Assembly (NCBI GenBank): GCA_030374735.1
Contig: JASCIV010000039.1
Coordinates: 1-64,000 of the forward strand
Length of the DNA stretch: 64,000 bases
Origin: Gracilaria caudata
Lineage: Eukaryota; Rhodophyta; Florideophyceae; Gracilariales; Gracilariaceae
Direction of reading: 5' to 3'
The translations under genes were made by a program, and so were the position numbers. Shown here one piece after another: positions 39,510 through 50,048 of this stretch (positions are counted from its first letter, which is position 1; each line of letters opens with the position of its first letter). The notes below the pieces were generated by a model. It saw nothing but the letters and a program-made list of their open reading frames with translations. It did no database searches and had not been told where the DNA came from.

Positions 39510-40716
39510 TGCTTTCGCTGAATACAAAAAATAGATGCGAGTGTTTCTCCAACACTTGACGGACGAAGCTTTTCAAATGATACCAAATATTGTTCGGCTG
39601 AAGCTCAGGAAGATACCAATCTTGATTTCCAGAAAATGTCGCACCGAGTTATTGAGGTGTTGCTGGCTCCAGCAAGCCCAGATTTCAGTCGAGATGCACC
39701 GAGGCACGGAATCTTTGAACTAAAGATCTTCGCGAGGAGCGTTTCGGAAGAATCCACACAGTTTCATTCTATTGACCAGCGAAGCTTTGATTTCTTATAA
39801 AGACACTGTTACAATTTGTTTGCCACTTAACTCCACCTCGTCCGAGCTGAGCATGTGTGTTGGAGTCGAGTAAAATTCGTACAGTATCGACAGAAGAAGA
39901 AGGATGAGCGTTGAAAAGAGTGCCGTACTGAGAACGCTGTTCCTGCGGTCTATGAACGCGAAGCTTGAAGAACATGTGAATATTGCGTGTCAGGCATTCT
40001 ACGGACGCAAGAAGCCGTCATGCATATTTCTGCCAAACTGGAGCATCAAAATTCAAGCCTGTTAGCGTCTGCAAAGCTACATTCGCCAAAATATGGTAAG
40101 TGCGACAGGAAAGTGCGAGAAGTTAAGGATACACAAACCAATTATAAAGGGAACCGTGACTCCTCTCTGTGCTTCCAGAGCACAGAAGCATTTTGTGAGC
40201 GATGGCATCCCTTCATCCATGAGGGTGAGCGTTGTGATTCATTACGCATAGACGCCGTCTTCTTAGGGCAGACGAACCTTTATTCGTACAATTCCGTTCC
40301 TCAACATGAGCCGAGACATCTTTGTTCGGGCGATCCGTTCAACGAAGACGACATGCTTCGTGGATTATCAAAGCTCATATACCCGCTAGCGACTCACTGC
40401 ACTGTGAAGACAACCCAACCTTGTAGTTTGTGATTTCAATGAAACGCCAGCTAATTCATGTTACAACAACCATGCTTCCTAACTTTCCCATCATAATGTC
40501 GAATGTCTGTGCAAGTGTGACATACATGTGGTAGGCATTCTTACTGTGTATTCATATAAGTAGGAAAAGACTAGGCGCACCACTCCGAACATATCCCAGC
40601 GACGCTTTTTGCGAGAAGAACAGGTTTCGAAAGGTTCTTTTGTCAGTTAGGAATTCTGCGGGGACACTAAATGGTTGTCTCGAAAGACCATTCATCTTCT
40701 TACGAAGGACCCTATG
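39510..40716. other. Intergenic region with an unassigned open frame
   Basis: 1.2 kb between two minus-strand genes. On the plus strand an open frame (39987-40433) contains several possible GTAAGT/TTCCAG-type splice sites near 40096 and 40180, and a separate ATG frame starts at 39904. A small spliced gene is possible, but no exon combination gives a recognisable protein. Confidence 0.3.
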
Positions 40717-41319
40717 TCATATTTCAACATGGCGGTATATAAGACTTTGTTCAACCCTGCGAAGTGGCAAAAGCGCGACCCAGTCACTTTCTGAAGTAGG
40801 TAGGAAGCCGAGTTTCTCTGCCTTCCAAATGCCAACAGCAATTCCAATGGTGGAGAGTGCGATCCGCCAGATCATTTGCGGTGCAAGCTGACCAAGAGTG
40901 AGTTGCTTTCGAACCGGGGCAAAAGCTTCATAGGTACCCAGAATGGAGCGAACATGCATGAAGAGGGCTGTTAGTGTGGAAGCTATGGAGAAAAATTGCA
41001 CAGATGATCCTGCCATGAACAGCGCGAATGCGGAGGTAACAAGCGTGCGAATAGGCTGGTTCGCGATTTGCCATGAGTTAGAGTAGGCCGTTTTCAGTGT
41101 ACTTGGCGTGACTCCAGTTTGCTGGTCAGACAATTTGATCGTCTTAAACGCATTGGGGTCTCGGGCAGATAGATTTGGAGGGAATCCAGGCGGATGTCGA
41201 TTTTGCTCAACAGCAGTTCGCGCGGAAGACGATCGACTTGGTTGTGCACCAAGTGACACACTGATTTGCTGAGTGAAGTCAAGATTCCATCGACGTTCCG
41301 TCTCTGAGTTCTTCGTCAT
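40717..41319 (-). CDS. EMC4: ER membrane complex subunit 4
   Basis: EMC4 (DUF1077) is a subunit of the ER membrane protein complex that inserts tail-anchored and multi-pass proteins. The 200-residue product is standard length. A polar, disordered N-terminus is followed by the EMC4 core: SNSWQIANQPIRTLVTSAFALFMAGSSVQFFSIASTLTALF, then APQMIWRIALSTIGIAVGIWKAEKLGFLPTSESDWVALLPLR. The MGLLPT..DW element of the family is present as LGFLPTSESDW. Two to three membrane segments fit the known topology. The ATG at 41319 has no upstream in-frame competitor. Together with the PHO88-like and OST proteins it gives the window three ER-membrane biogenesis genes. Confidence 0.92.
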   Translation of the reverse strand: MTKNSETERRWNLDFTQQISVSLGAQPSRSSSARTAVEQNRHPPGFPPNLSARDPNAFKTIKLSDQQTGVTPSTLKTAYSNSWQIANQPIRTLVTSAFALFMAGSSVQFFSIASTLTALFMHVRSILGTYEAFAPVRKQLTLGQLAPQMIWRIALSTIGIAVGIWKAEKLGFLPTSESDWVALLPLRRVEQSLIYRHVEI

Positions 41320-42066
41320 GAGTTGTGAATACGACGAGGGGTTCCTTCGTATTTCTCTATAAACGTGTCCGACAGAAAAAGTAACGCGTCAGTTTGAACA
41401 GAGAACGTGAGCGTCGATTTGCCCTGTGTAAGTAGATACCATATGCAAGAGAGTCGCTTCCGGAACAGATTCGTTCGTTATCTACGAAGGCTTCGTAGAC
41501 GATGTTCCCAACAATAACCATCACACTTCCATTCGATCAGAACACCTTGGATGGCAACTTTCCTCAGTTGCAAAATATTTCAACTTTCAGAACCTTTCGT
41601 CATGGTGGGTACTGTACGATGGTTTGAGCCTAGCTCTCTGATTGGTTGTCTCTACAACGCCTGCGACGTCGTGTCGTTTCACCGGGTGAAATTCACCCCA
41701 AGTCGTCTTCCGCCGGCGATGAAGCCAGTCTCTGGGGCCCAGACTGGTTCTTGGGGTACAAGGGTATAACATATATCCAACACTCCCATGCGGGCATAGT
41801 GAGTTCTGTTTGTCTCCTGGTTCAGGGCGAATGCAATGTCATTGTTTTCTCCGCGAGCAGGGTGAACTGCAACCTTTCGTCGTGAGTGGTTTTCCGGAAT
41901 TGTGAACGCGAGCGGGCAAACGGGTATTGAAGTTCTAAACTTTTGTGAGGCGCTACCGCAGAACCTTCTTATTAGCCCCAAGTGTTGTTTTCGCGGAAGA
42001 AGTTGGTGATAAAGAAGAGAGCCTTTTCTGTCCACAGCTTTTGGTACAGAGAGCTCTTGATTACCA
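41320..42066. other. Divergent promoter region, EMC4 / DDX54
   Basis: 747 bp. It contains a near-perfect palindrome at 41481-41499 (9-bp arms around one base). No separate gene recognised; open frames lack good starts. Confidence 0.4.
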
Positions 42067-44706
42067 ATGGAACTTGGAACACAGTTTGCTCCAGTCACGG
42101 CGCCCAAGGAGGACGATGTTTTCCAAATTCTACAAACCAAAACGAAACGTCAGAAGCCCACAGAAAGCCGGGAACCAGAAGATGATGTGGCTCAAAACAA
42201 CCAGACGTCCAGGAGATCACGACCACGTCAGGGATCATATGAGGCGATGGGACTGTCTCTACCTATATGCAAAGCCCTTACACAAGCGGGATACAACTTT
42301 CCAACGCCTATACAGCGAAAAGTCATTCCTCCTATTCTTGAAGGTCATGACGTGGTTGCGATGGCTAGAACTGGTTCTGGAAAGACTGCAGCATTCCTTG
42401 CTCCACTTCTACACCGGCTTGACGCGAATCCCTTGCTGGCCTCGACAGCTTCAAAAAGAAATGGTCCTCGAGCGCTGGTTATAGCACCTACTCGCGAACT
42501 TGTTTTGCAAGAACTTCGGTTTTGTCGCATGTATTCAAAACATCTCAAATCCATTCGAACTGCAGTTGTCGTTGGAGGAACACCCCTCGATGCTCAATTT
42601 GCGGCGTTGGCCTTGTGTCCAGATATCGTTTTTGCTACTCCCGGACGACTGTTACAAATACTGGCAGAAATGGGTGCTCGTAGAGGTCTTACACTTTCCA
42701 CCTCTGAGATGGTCGTTTTTGATGAAGCAGATCGTCTATTTGAAGGTACTTTAGCTGTTGAGACTGCAGCCCTTATATCTCAACTTAAGGACAAGACCAC
42801 GGAAAGCATGAACACTCGACAAACTGTGCTTGTGTCTGCGACCATGCCACACGCACTGGCCGAGTTCTCAAAAACTGGGCTTCGTAACAATTTGAAAGTT
42901 GTCCGTCTTGATGCGGACAGATCCATATCTCCAACTCTGGCAACTGCATTTCTGGCTACCAGAGCAGATCTCGAAAAGGATGCTGCTTTGCAGGTGGTTC
43001 TCCGCAAGATCCGACAAGAAGGGCAGAGTGGAATTGTATTTGCTGCGACGCATCGACGTGTAGAGTATCTCACCAGTCTTTTGAAGTTCTGTCTGAGTGA
43101 CGAGATCAGTTGCATTCACGGAAACATGGACCAAATTGCCCGACAAGAGTCGGTGAAGGAATTCCGGAAGAAGAAGGGGATTCTTATAGTCACAGACGTA
43201 GCTGCACGTGGTATAGATTTGCCTGAGCTCGATGTTGTGGTTAACTATGATATGCCGGCCACCCCCAAGCTATTCATACACAGAATTGGCCGAGCTGGCA
43301 GGGCTGGAAGGTTCGGCTCTGCGATAAGCTTAGTGGCCCCAGACGAGATTCCCTATATGCTTGACGTATTTCTTTTTATAGGACGGCAGTTAAGATACGC
43401 AAATGTCAAACAATGCTCCAGTTCCGACGACAGTCCATCCCATGCCTTCGCGATGGAATCGAGTTTCGTGTACGCGTCAATTCCTAAGGATGTTGTTGAC
43501 GAAGAAGTGGAGTTCATCAGGAATGCCATTCAAGATGTGGATATTGAAAAGGCTCACATTTCGGCACAGAACGCTCACAAATTATACACGAAGACTCGAG
43601 GAAGTGCAAGCGGAGAAAGCGTGAGACGAGCGAAAACGTTGAATACGAAAGACGGTGGAAGGAAATATCTGCCTTCACACCCCTGGTATGATTTCTTGGA
43701 ATCTGCTGAGGGGCGTAGCGCAGCGGAACAAGCAGAACTTATATCAGTCTGGCGTCCTGGAGAAAGCACTATAGCTCTCCCCTCCAGGACGCTGGCAAGG
43801 AAACGAGTACCTAAAGGGGTCGGAGAACATGGGGCAACCAATGCGGGAGACTCAGGTCTATCTCCACTACACACCTTGAGAGAATCCGGCTGCGATATCC
43901 ATGATGATTTCATGCCGTGTGTCAGTGCATCAGAGTCAATCTCAGATAGAAATCGAAGGGTTAATCCTCGCCAAAAAGCTTTGGAAGAAGAGAGAAGACA
44001 ATTCTTTCTCCCGTCTCATCAACAGCAAAAACTGCAACAGACTCGAGCGCTGAAGGCAAGGACAGGTGGTAGTATGGGAGACGACTTGCGGGCGTACAAG
44101 GAACTGCAAGAAGCCGCAATGGATATGAATGCTGATGAAAATGCTGATCTGCTTCGCAGCAAACATACAAGTGCGAATTCGAGAAAGTATTGGGATAGGG
44201 TTACCAAGCGCTTTGTCAAGGGTGGTGTCACTGACTCTACCTCAAAACGAAATCTACACGTTGCTACAAGGGAAGCGCGTGCTAGAACGAATGCAAACAG
44301 TTCGTATGGGACAGAGGATGGAGAGCGGTTTAAGAGATGGCTGTCGAAGAACAAGAAAACAGTCGAGCAGCTTTCCGAACAGCTCAATTCCGGCGCCGAT
44401 ACGACTAACGTAGGTATCAATTATGGATTAGGAATGAACGATTTTCGAAGAGGTGCGTTCGGTCGGAAAGCGCGACTTGCCGCGTTTGCTAAACAAAAGC
44501 AAAACGTTGGAGACAGGAACGTGGGGTCGGAATTGAAAAGTAAGGACCAGATCAAGAAGACAAGAAAGCAGAGAGCCAAAGCTGAGGCACGAAGAGCGAC
44601 TCATGTAAGCAAAAAGAAAAGCACCACTAACGTTAAAAAGCAACGTCTTTCGGTGAGCAATCGCGGGGTATCGAAGACAAGGGTTATCACCAGATACAAA
44701 AAGTAA
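42067..44706 (+). CDS. DDX54: DDX54/Dbp10 ATP-dependent RNA helicase
   Basis: A nucleolar DEAD-box helicase for 60S subunit maturation. The product has 879 residues. Helicase motifs in order: Q-motif region FPTPIQRKVIPPIL, motif I MARTGSGKT (103-107 GSGKT), Ia PTRELVLQ, GG, TPGR, DEAD at 219-222, SAT at 257-259, then DVAARGIDLP and HRIGRAGRAGRFG. The long C-terminal part matches Dbp10: a SSFVYASIPKDVVDEEVEFIR segment, FLPSHQQQKLQQTRALKARTGG, DFRRGAFGRKARLAAFAKQK and a highly basic tail (KKTRKQRAKAEARRATH) for nucleolar targeting. The ATG at 42067 starts a short polar leader. With NOB1 and UTP4 it makes three ribosome-biogenesis genes in the window. Confidence 0.92.
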   Translation: MELGTQFAPVTAPKEDDVFQILQTKTKRQKPTESREPEDDVAQNNQTSRRSRPRQGSYEAMGLSLPICKALTQAGYNFPTPIQRKVIPPILEGHDVVAMARTGSGKTAAFLAPLLHRLDANPLLASTASKRNGPRALVIAPTRELVLQELRFCRMYSKHLKSIRTAVVVGGTPLDAQFAALALCPDIVFATPGRLLQILAEMGARRGLTLSTSEMVVFDEADRLFEGTLAVETAALISQLKDKTTESMNTRQTVLVSATMPHALAEFSKTGLRNNLKVVRLDADRSISPTLATAFLATRADLEKDAALQVVLRKIRQEGQSGIVFAATHRRVEYLTSLLKFCLSDEISCIHGNMDQIARQESVKEFRKKKGILIVTDVAARGIDLPELDVVVNYDMPATPKLFIHRIGRAGRAGRFGSAISLVAPDEIPYMLDVFLFIGRQLRYANVKQCSSSDDSPSHAFAMESSFVYASIPKDVVDEEVEFIRNAIQDVDIEKAHISAQNAHKLYTKTRGSASGESVRRAKTLNTKDGGRKYLPSHPWYDFLESAEGRSAAEQAELISVWRPGESTIALPSRTLARKRVPKGVGEHGATNAGDSGLSPLHTLRESGCDIHDDFMPCVSASESISDRNRRVNPRQKALEEERRQFFLPSHQQQKLQQTRALKARTGGSMGDDLRAYKELQEAAMDMNADENADLLRSKHTSANSRKYWDRVTKRFVKGGVTDSTSKRNLHVATREARARTNANSSYGTEDGERFKRWLSKNKKTVEQLSEQLNSGADTTNVGINYGLGMNDFRRGAFGRKARLAAFAKQKQNVGDRNVGSELKSKDQIKKTRKQRAKAEARRATHVSKKKSTTNVKKQRLSVSNRGVSKTRVITRYKK

Positions 44707-45780
44707 AGTGGGGACGCTTCGAAAGACAAGGGAAACTTTGGATGTAAATTATTTCATGCTTCAGTGTAGTGCCAATATTTCATGCAGTGTACTAATTCTC
44801 CAACCCTCGCCACTTTGGCTCACGGTTTCACTTCCTGAGATTCTTGGCAATCGTCGAATGTTTGGACCTGACGATGGGCTTTTCTTGACCCCTGCAGAAG
44901 GTCATCCCTCTTTCATGGCCTCGACGCTCAAGGGAGCTCTCGAAATACCTCTGAGCAAAGACACGATCCATGTGCGCTGTTTTCCTCCGCTGAGTTGTAG
45001 GTGATGATGTACGTGTAGCAGGTGCAGACTCCCATCACACCACGCCGGACATGCGCCCCAGTGGTTCTTGTGCTCCCACACCTTGTGGGTTGACCGTGCC
45101 TTCGTACTTGCTGCGGTTTTGTTTTGCCATGGTTCATTCCATGGAGTGGACGGGCTAAATTGGCAAGGAGCAGTGTAAGATGGCAGGCGGAATTGTTTTA
45201 TATATCTTGAGTTGTACAGTCTGTGGGGCTCGTAAAAATTCGGAGAATGCAAATACCCATGTATAACTTATAGCCTATATAAAGGAGGTTAAACCCCAAG
45301 CTGCAAAGGCTTTCGCTCTTTTTGTCGAAAAAACGCGATTTCAAGCCGGGCATGCTGGACGGACAAATCAAGTGTTAACTTGCGGGAACTGCGCGCAGTT
45401 CATCTCCACTCTCTCGTGCTAAACAGCTTCAACCCGAAGGTGCGAAAGCACCCCCTAACTTTTCCCGGTAACTTCCTTCGTTGCAGCAGTTGACCTCTCT
45501 TTTAGGTTGTAAGGCACACCAGATCTTTCCCCCATCGCGAACGTAACCCCTCCTTCGAAGGAATCAAGTTTACTTTCCAAGAGTATTGGAGTGTTTTTGG
45601 CCCGAGTACCCTCCACCAAGAACAAAGCTGGTACCCAACAAGGCCAGGACTTGCCCATCTTCCGATAACCAATGCATATGCTGGTGAACTGTGCATGACA
45701 GTTCCTCAACAAACCCTCAATCCGGACGATTCCTAATCGAGACTAAGTCCCGCGCGTGCTGACCGGTTGAACATCCAGCG
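44707..45780. other. Intergenic region upstream of TBCCD1
   Basis: 1.07 kb between two plus-strand genes. It contains a TATA box at 45276-45283, about 500 bp before the TBCCD1 ATG, so a long 5' leader or an unrecognised upstream exon is possible. Minus-strand frames at 44902-45252 and 45455-45712 have no recognisable domain. Confidence 0.4.
45276..45283 (+). promoter_or_regulatory. TATA box candidate
   Basis: TATATAAA, a consensus TATA box, on the plus strand. The nearest downstream coding start is TBCCD1 at 45781. The distance of about 500 bp is long, so it may serve an alternative transcript or be coincidental. Confidence 0.35.
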
Positions 45781-48051
45781 ATGGATGAGCGCATGGGCGA
45801 TGCTGAACCGGAGACGATCGGGCCGCTATGGATCCGGCGCCAGGTATTTGAGCATTCGGTAGCCGTGCCAATCCTCACTATCTCGAAAGCGTCACAAATA
45901 GATTTCACACGACTTGCGGATGAGCTTTTGGCCGCTAATGTTGTCACCGACCGCTCCGCCCCGCCGGCTGTGACATATGACGCATGGGTGGCTGCCGCGG
46001 GGTTGCACGCTCGTCTAGACTCATCGGAAGACGCTGGTATTATCATCGAGGCTTTGGAAACCAACGCTCCGGATGCATTCGTGAGGTGCAACGATCCTGA
46101 AAAGCTCGCGCCAGGTCGTCAATTGAACTATCGATGTCTTCTGATTCCTGTCCCTGAGCTGCTGGCGTTTCTGCAGTTACATGCTCTTGCAACTATCGCA
46201 AGTCGCTTTAGAGAACAGGCTGATGCGGTCTGGCCAGACGCGGACCAAGCAATTGCTTCAACGACATCCACGCCTACTTCTCCGCTACCTCTTGTAACCG
46301 AGGGTGGATCAAAAGGACAGTCACCAGTAATTCAACCACTCCCTATGACACAAACATCGTCCCCTCGTGCTTCTCAGGCTCCTGCCCCACTTTCACCTCG
46401 CATGTTTCAGTCGCTTCCCTCCCCTCAAGGATCTCCGCACACGCAGTCACCTGCGCCACCAAGCAGTCCTAGCATTGACGGCTTGACTAGGAAGAAGACC
46501 CCAACACGTCTTGGTTCCATGATTCAAACGCAGTCCGCTATCATCGCATCTGTGCAACATGCATTTCAACGAGAGACGAGACTTGTGGTTTCAAATTTGA
46601 AGACTTTGCTACTTACCATTGCTTCAGCGTATGGTGTCATACCAGCATCAAGTGTGTCCATAGACACACTGCAGCATGAAGGTGGAATTGTGATGGGGGG
46701 AGGCACTGTAGCAGTGGAGAGCGGTACCTTGGATCGACAGAATCCGCATAGTTCGCTAAGGAGAGCTAATTCTCTTGGGTCTGGTCAGCGGAGCACTTCC
46801 AAGGAAGATAATGCAAAGAATTCGGCAAAGACACTGCCGATTACGCGGCAAATGTTTGAACACTTGGCTTTTCTGCTTACAACTACCTGCGACCCTTCAG
46901 GCTCGTATCGACCTGTATCTTGGGTGGTGCCGCAATGGAGAGAAGGGCTGAGCACGTCTGCAATTCCTCTTGAAGAACTTGTGAAGATCATAACTGACGC
47001 AATCACACGAGTGCCACTTTTGCGAGAGATGGAAGGGTCTACAGACGTTGTCGAGATCCGCGATATTGATCGAAGGACAATCCTCAGGTCATCAATACCC
47101 GCGACTAACGCGAGTGTGACGGAATATCCTCACGCAAGAGAGGTTCGCATTTCAAACTGTTCAGACAGTCACTTCTACCTCTTGTGCTCTTTGGGGCGAG
47201 TTTCGTTCATCGCTTGTCGTGATTGTACATTGTTTATCGGAGCATGTGTGTCCACTTCACTTATTAACTGCGTTAATGTGCGTCTTCATGCGATTGCACG
47301 CGTTTGCCGTGTCACCAATTGTCTCGACACTCATCTATATATTTGTACGAATAGAAACCCGCAAATTGTCGGAGAGAATCGTGGTTTGGTATTCGCTCCC
47401 TACAATGCGGCTTATAGCAAAGCGGAGCTGGAAAAGCATGTCGCCGCGGTTGGAGTCGATCCTGACGCAAATGTGTGGGACAAGTTCTACAGACCAGCTT
47501 ACCGTTCTACATTTATGACGGATAGAAAAGACCCAGACCTGACTCCGTCAGTGGCCACAGTTCTGGCTCCTGAGCGATTTCTGCCTTTCGCTGTACCCGT
47601 CCGATCGTCAAAGCCCCTGCAGAAACAAGACAGTGACCGCATGCAGACAGAAAGCGATAACGAGCAGGAAAGGGATGCTACGACGAGACTGCTTTTCTCA
47701 ATACCACTTCCGCTACCTGAAGCCTACCAGGAGCAGCTTGCTCGTAAAAGATCCGAGATGTTCACATTTCGGACTGAGATACGTAAGATGGAAAAGAAAC
47801 ACGCGGCTCTCAACCAAAATCAACCCGAGAATCGAAGCGATAGATCAGATGGAAAACAAGATGTATCTATGAGTGACACTGTGAACCCGGCACTAGTTTC
47901 CCAGAACGAAGAGCAGCATAGTCCTCAGCCGCCGACAAAGAAGACTGTTTTTCAGTTCATGGTTAACCAGCGGTTCCGTGAATGGCTAACTAACTCGGGT
48001 AGAATAAGACAGCTCAATGATTTGGTGAGGTTAGAAGAAGTTCAAAGATGA
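45781..48051 (+). CDS. TBCCD1: TBCC domain-containing protein 1
   Basis: 756 residues. The C-terminal third contains a C-CAP/TBCC beta-helix domain: VVEIRDIDRRTILRSSIPATNASV, EVRISNCSDSHFYLLCSLGRVSFIACRDC, ACVSTSLINCVNVRLHAIARVCRVTNCLDTHLYICT, then PQIVGENRGLVFAPYNAAYSKAELEKHV. That last segment is specific to TBCCD1. TBCCD1 is needed for centrosome/basal body positioning and Golgi organisation in animals and protists, and is related to RP2 and tubulin cofactor C. The N-terminal part includes a helical domain and a disordered Ser/Pro/Thr-rich linker with TSPLP/SPR sites (residues about 155-240). The catalytic Arg of TBCC was not confirmed. Red algae lack flagella, so retention of this gene, if the host is one, would argue for a Golgi or MTOC role. 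Confidence 0.88.
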   Translation: MDERMGDAEPETIGPLWIRRQVFEHSVAVPILTISKASQIDFTRLADELLAANVVTDRSAPPAVTYDAWVAAAGLHARLDSSEDAGIIIEALETNAPDAFVRCNDPEKLAPGRQLNYRCLLIPVPELLAFLQLHALATIASRFREQADAVWPDADQAIASTTSTPTSPLPLVTEGGSKGQSPVIQPLPMTQTSSPRASQAPAPLSPRMFQSLPSPQGSPHTQSPAPPSSPSIDGLTRKKTPTRLGSMIQTQSAIIASVQHAFQRETRLVVSNLKTLLLTIASAYGVIPASSVSIDTLQHEGGIVMGGGTVAVESGTLDRQNPHSSLRRANSLGSGQRSTSKEDNAKNSAKTLPITRQMFEHLAFLLTTTCDPSGSYRPVSWVVPQWREGLSTSAIPLEELVKIITDAITRVPLLREMEGSTDVVEIRDIDRRTILRSSIPATNASVTEYPHAREVRISNCSDSHFYLLCSLGRVSFIACRDCTLFIGACVSTSLINCVNVRLHAIARVCRVTNCLDTHLYICTNRNPQIVGENRGLVFAPYNAAYSKAELEKHVAAVGVDPDANVWDKFYRPAYRSTFMTDRKDPDLTPSVATVLAPERFLPFAVPVRSSKPLQKQDSDRMQTESDNEQERDATTRLLFSIPLPLPEAYQEQLARKRSEMFTFRTEIRKMEKKHAALNQNQPENRSDRSDGKQDVSMSDTVNPALVSQNEEQHSPQPPTKKTVFQFMVNQRFREWLTNSGRIRQLNDLVRLEEVQR

Positions 48052-48785
48052 ACGGAAACGGATTGTATATTTGCAATTTCCCCATTGTTCGGCGACGCAG
48101 ACAAATGCCACCTACAGCTGTCAAGTTGAGGCTCTTGGGATGAATTCGTTTGCTAGTACAAAGTATCTTTGGGCTGACGACATTGGCGTTTTACCATTCT
48201 TTTGGGAATCAATCATTTCAGCGTCTAAACAAAAGCAGCATATTCCATCACAAAGAAGGGGACCCTTTCATTCCAGAGTATAGAAGAAAGATCGAGCGGA
48301 AGCTTTCATTTCAGGTCTGTTTCGGTTACATACAGTTCTGCTTCGGAATAATTAAACTCTTTTCGTCGCTCTGCTGGACTCGCACGACGCGAACTTGTTG
48401 ACATCGGAACCCAATAATATTGGGTGAGCGCTTATGAAACTGTTAAAGAATTCGCAAGAGCGCAAGTTGATTTCGCATGGAGTCCGACCAACTGATTGTA
48501 TAGAAGACTTCGCCAGCTTCCCTTGAATTAGGTCAACTTGAAGAAACTGGGGCTATGAATATACTCGCTGCTTCGAGTTCGAGCCAGTCAACCGACTTTG
48601 TGCGACTGCTGACGAGCTTCTGTTCAAACTGTTTTCGGTCATGGAATAACAGCACAGACTGTAGGGCGCAGCGGAGGTCCGCAAGTTAGGCAGAAATTTA
48701 TCTGCGATTATGCCTTGGGACGCTTGAATGAATGTACATACTGATGAATTGATTCTTAAGTAATGCAGGATGTTTAACACAAACA
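48052..48785. other. Convergent intergenic region
   Basis: 734 bp between the stops of TBCCD1 and the OST subunit gene. No recognisable gene or repeat. Confidence 0.4.
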
Positions 48786-49670
48786 TCACTTGCTTGTGCC
48801 TTCCAACAACAGTTGCCGCCCTAGGCAATAAGTTGGTATCATCAAGATCGCCATAACCTTCCAAGTGAGCACAATATTCCATTTGACCCAGAACATTATG
48901 AGTGCGACAATGTGGCCGAGAACACATGCCTCGAACCCAATCAGGACGCTTGCGTTATCTTTCTCGCTTACTCTTAAAGGAAATACTCCCATTTGTGCCC
49001 ATACGTAGAGTAATACAAGAACAGGAAGGCAAACACCAATCAAGGCGCAGAGAATGACAACTGGATGAGCCCTCTTTTCTGCGTCGGGGACAGGTGAAAT
49101 GAATTCTGGTAGCAATGACTTCTTGACGCTGACATCAAAATCGAACACTCCTCTTTCCAGTTCCTGGAAAAGCTCACTTGAATCGTCTGAGAACTTCATG
49201 TTATCGGTGATCTTCCACGTTTCGCTTGAGTCGAGCTCCGAGTCCCCCATTACGAGCTGGACACGATACGAACTATTGCTCCGCCAGAATTCGAGATCGG
49301 CTTTGATTTCTGTAGGTAATTTGATATCGACCTTGAAGTCGCGGCCTTTCTTCCGCAATAAGTAAAAATTATCCTTCCCAGTTTCCGTATTTTCAAAACG
49401 AAAGAGTACTTGAATTGGTTCGGCCGGTTGCTGTTGGTCATCTAAAAAGGAAGCTTGGCAGGTAATTGAATCCGTAGGAGCGATTTGCAGCACATCAGGA
49501 CTTGCAAACTGCTTTAGCGATCCACGATCGGTGGACAATCTAAACCTTTGAACTTTCTCTCCCCCTCGCACATAGGAAGCTTTGAAGGTAGCCTTTTCGA
49601 AGTGCATAGGTTCAGCACATACTAAAGCAAAAACCGCGACGAGCGTCAGGAAGAATCGAGAAGCAACCAT
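48786..49670 (-). CDS. Ribophorin II/Swp1-like oligosaccharyltransferase subunit
   Basis: 294 residues from the ATG at 49670 (MVASRFFLTLVAVFALVCAEP). The open frame begins six bases earlier on GTG. A cleavable signal peptide precedes a luminal beta-rich domain (about 20-200) and three membrane segments at about 205-225, 245-265 and 268-285. The C-terminus follows ribophorin II: FISPVPDAEKRAHPVVILCALIGVCLPVLVLLYVWAQMGV, then MFWVKWNIVLTWKVMAILMIPTYCLGRQLL, equal to the family FW..LN.F.TL.YL...G....G...L end. The size matches the shortened yeast Swp1 rather than the roughly 630-residue animal and plant RPN2. Part of OST, which transfers glycans to Asn in the ER lumen. Confidence 0.85.
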   Translation of the reverse strand: MVASRFFLTLVAVFALVCAEPMHFEKATFKASYVRGGEKVQRFRLSTDRGSLKQFASPDVLQIAPTDSITCQASFLDDQQQPAEPIQVLFRFENTETGKDNFYLLRKKGRDFKVDIKLPTEIKADLEFWRSNSSYRVQLVMGDSELDSSETWKITDNMKFSDDSSELFQELERGVFDFDVSVKKSLLPEFISPVPDAEKRAHPVVILCALIGVCLPVLVLLYVWAQMGVFPLRVSEKDNASVLIGFEACVLGHIVALIMFWVKWNIVLTWKVMAILMIPTYCLGRQLLLEGTSK

Positions 49671-49796
49671 GTTCACAATGGTTGAGTATTAGCCGTGGAG
49701 TTTGGAGACGGAAGCAGTTGACAAATGCGATCTTTTTTGTAACGCAGTGGACAACCGAGAGAAGCAACAGAGATGTACTGATCCACAGCTAACCTG

Positions 49797-49844
49797 ACGG
49801 TCCGACTTCAGAAAGACGAGACGGTCCGACTTCAGAAAGACGAG
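49797..49844. repeat. 24-bp exact tandem duplication
   Basis: Two consecutive identical 24-base units: 49797-49820 and 49821-49844, both beginning ACGGTCCGACTTCAG. They lie 127 bp upstream of the OST subunit start. Probably replication slippage; a duplicated regulatory site is an alternative. Confidence 0.9.
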
Positions 49845-49988
49845 AGAGAGCAGGATCAAAGCATGAAATATCCTTGATTTTGGCAGCGCAGAGCGAGATT
49901 ATTCATACTGAGACTTTTCTAAGTTGATTGCACTGCGATCGCCGCCTAATTTCTTTGCCATTGTGCATAGCCATAATGCGTAATTATT

Positions 49989-50048
49989 ATCAAAAAATTC
50001 AGTTTGCTCACATCATGATGATCATGTGAGCAAACTGAATTTTTTGAT
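49989..50048. repeat. Perfect 25-bp inverted repeat (hairpin)
   Basis: Arms 49989-50013 and 50024-50048 are exact reverse complements, separated by 10 bases. The arm begins ATCAAAAAATTCAG and ends CTCACAT. No ORF or transposase is associated. Candidate MITE-like foldback or small-RNA precursor. Confidence 0.9.
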
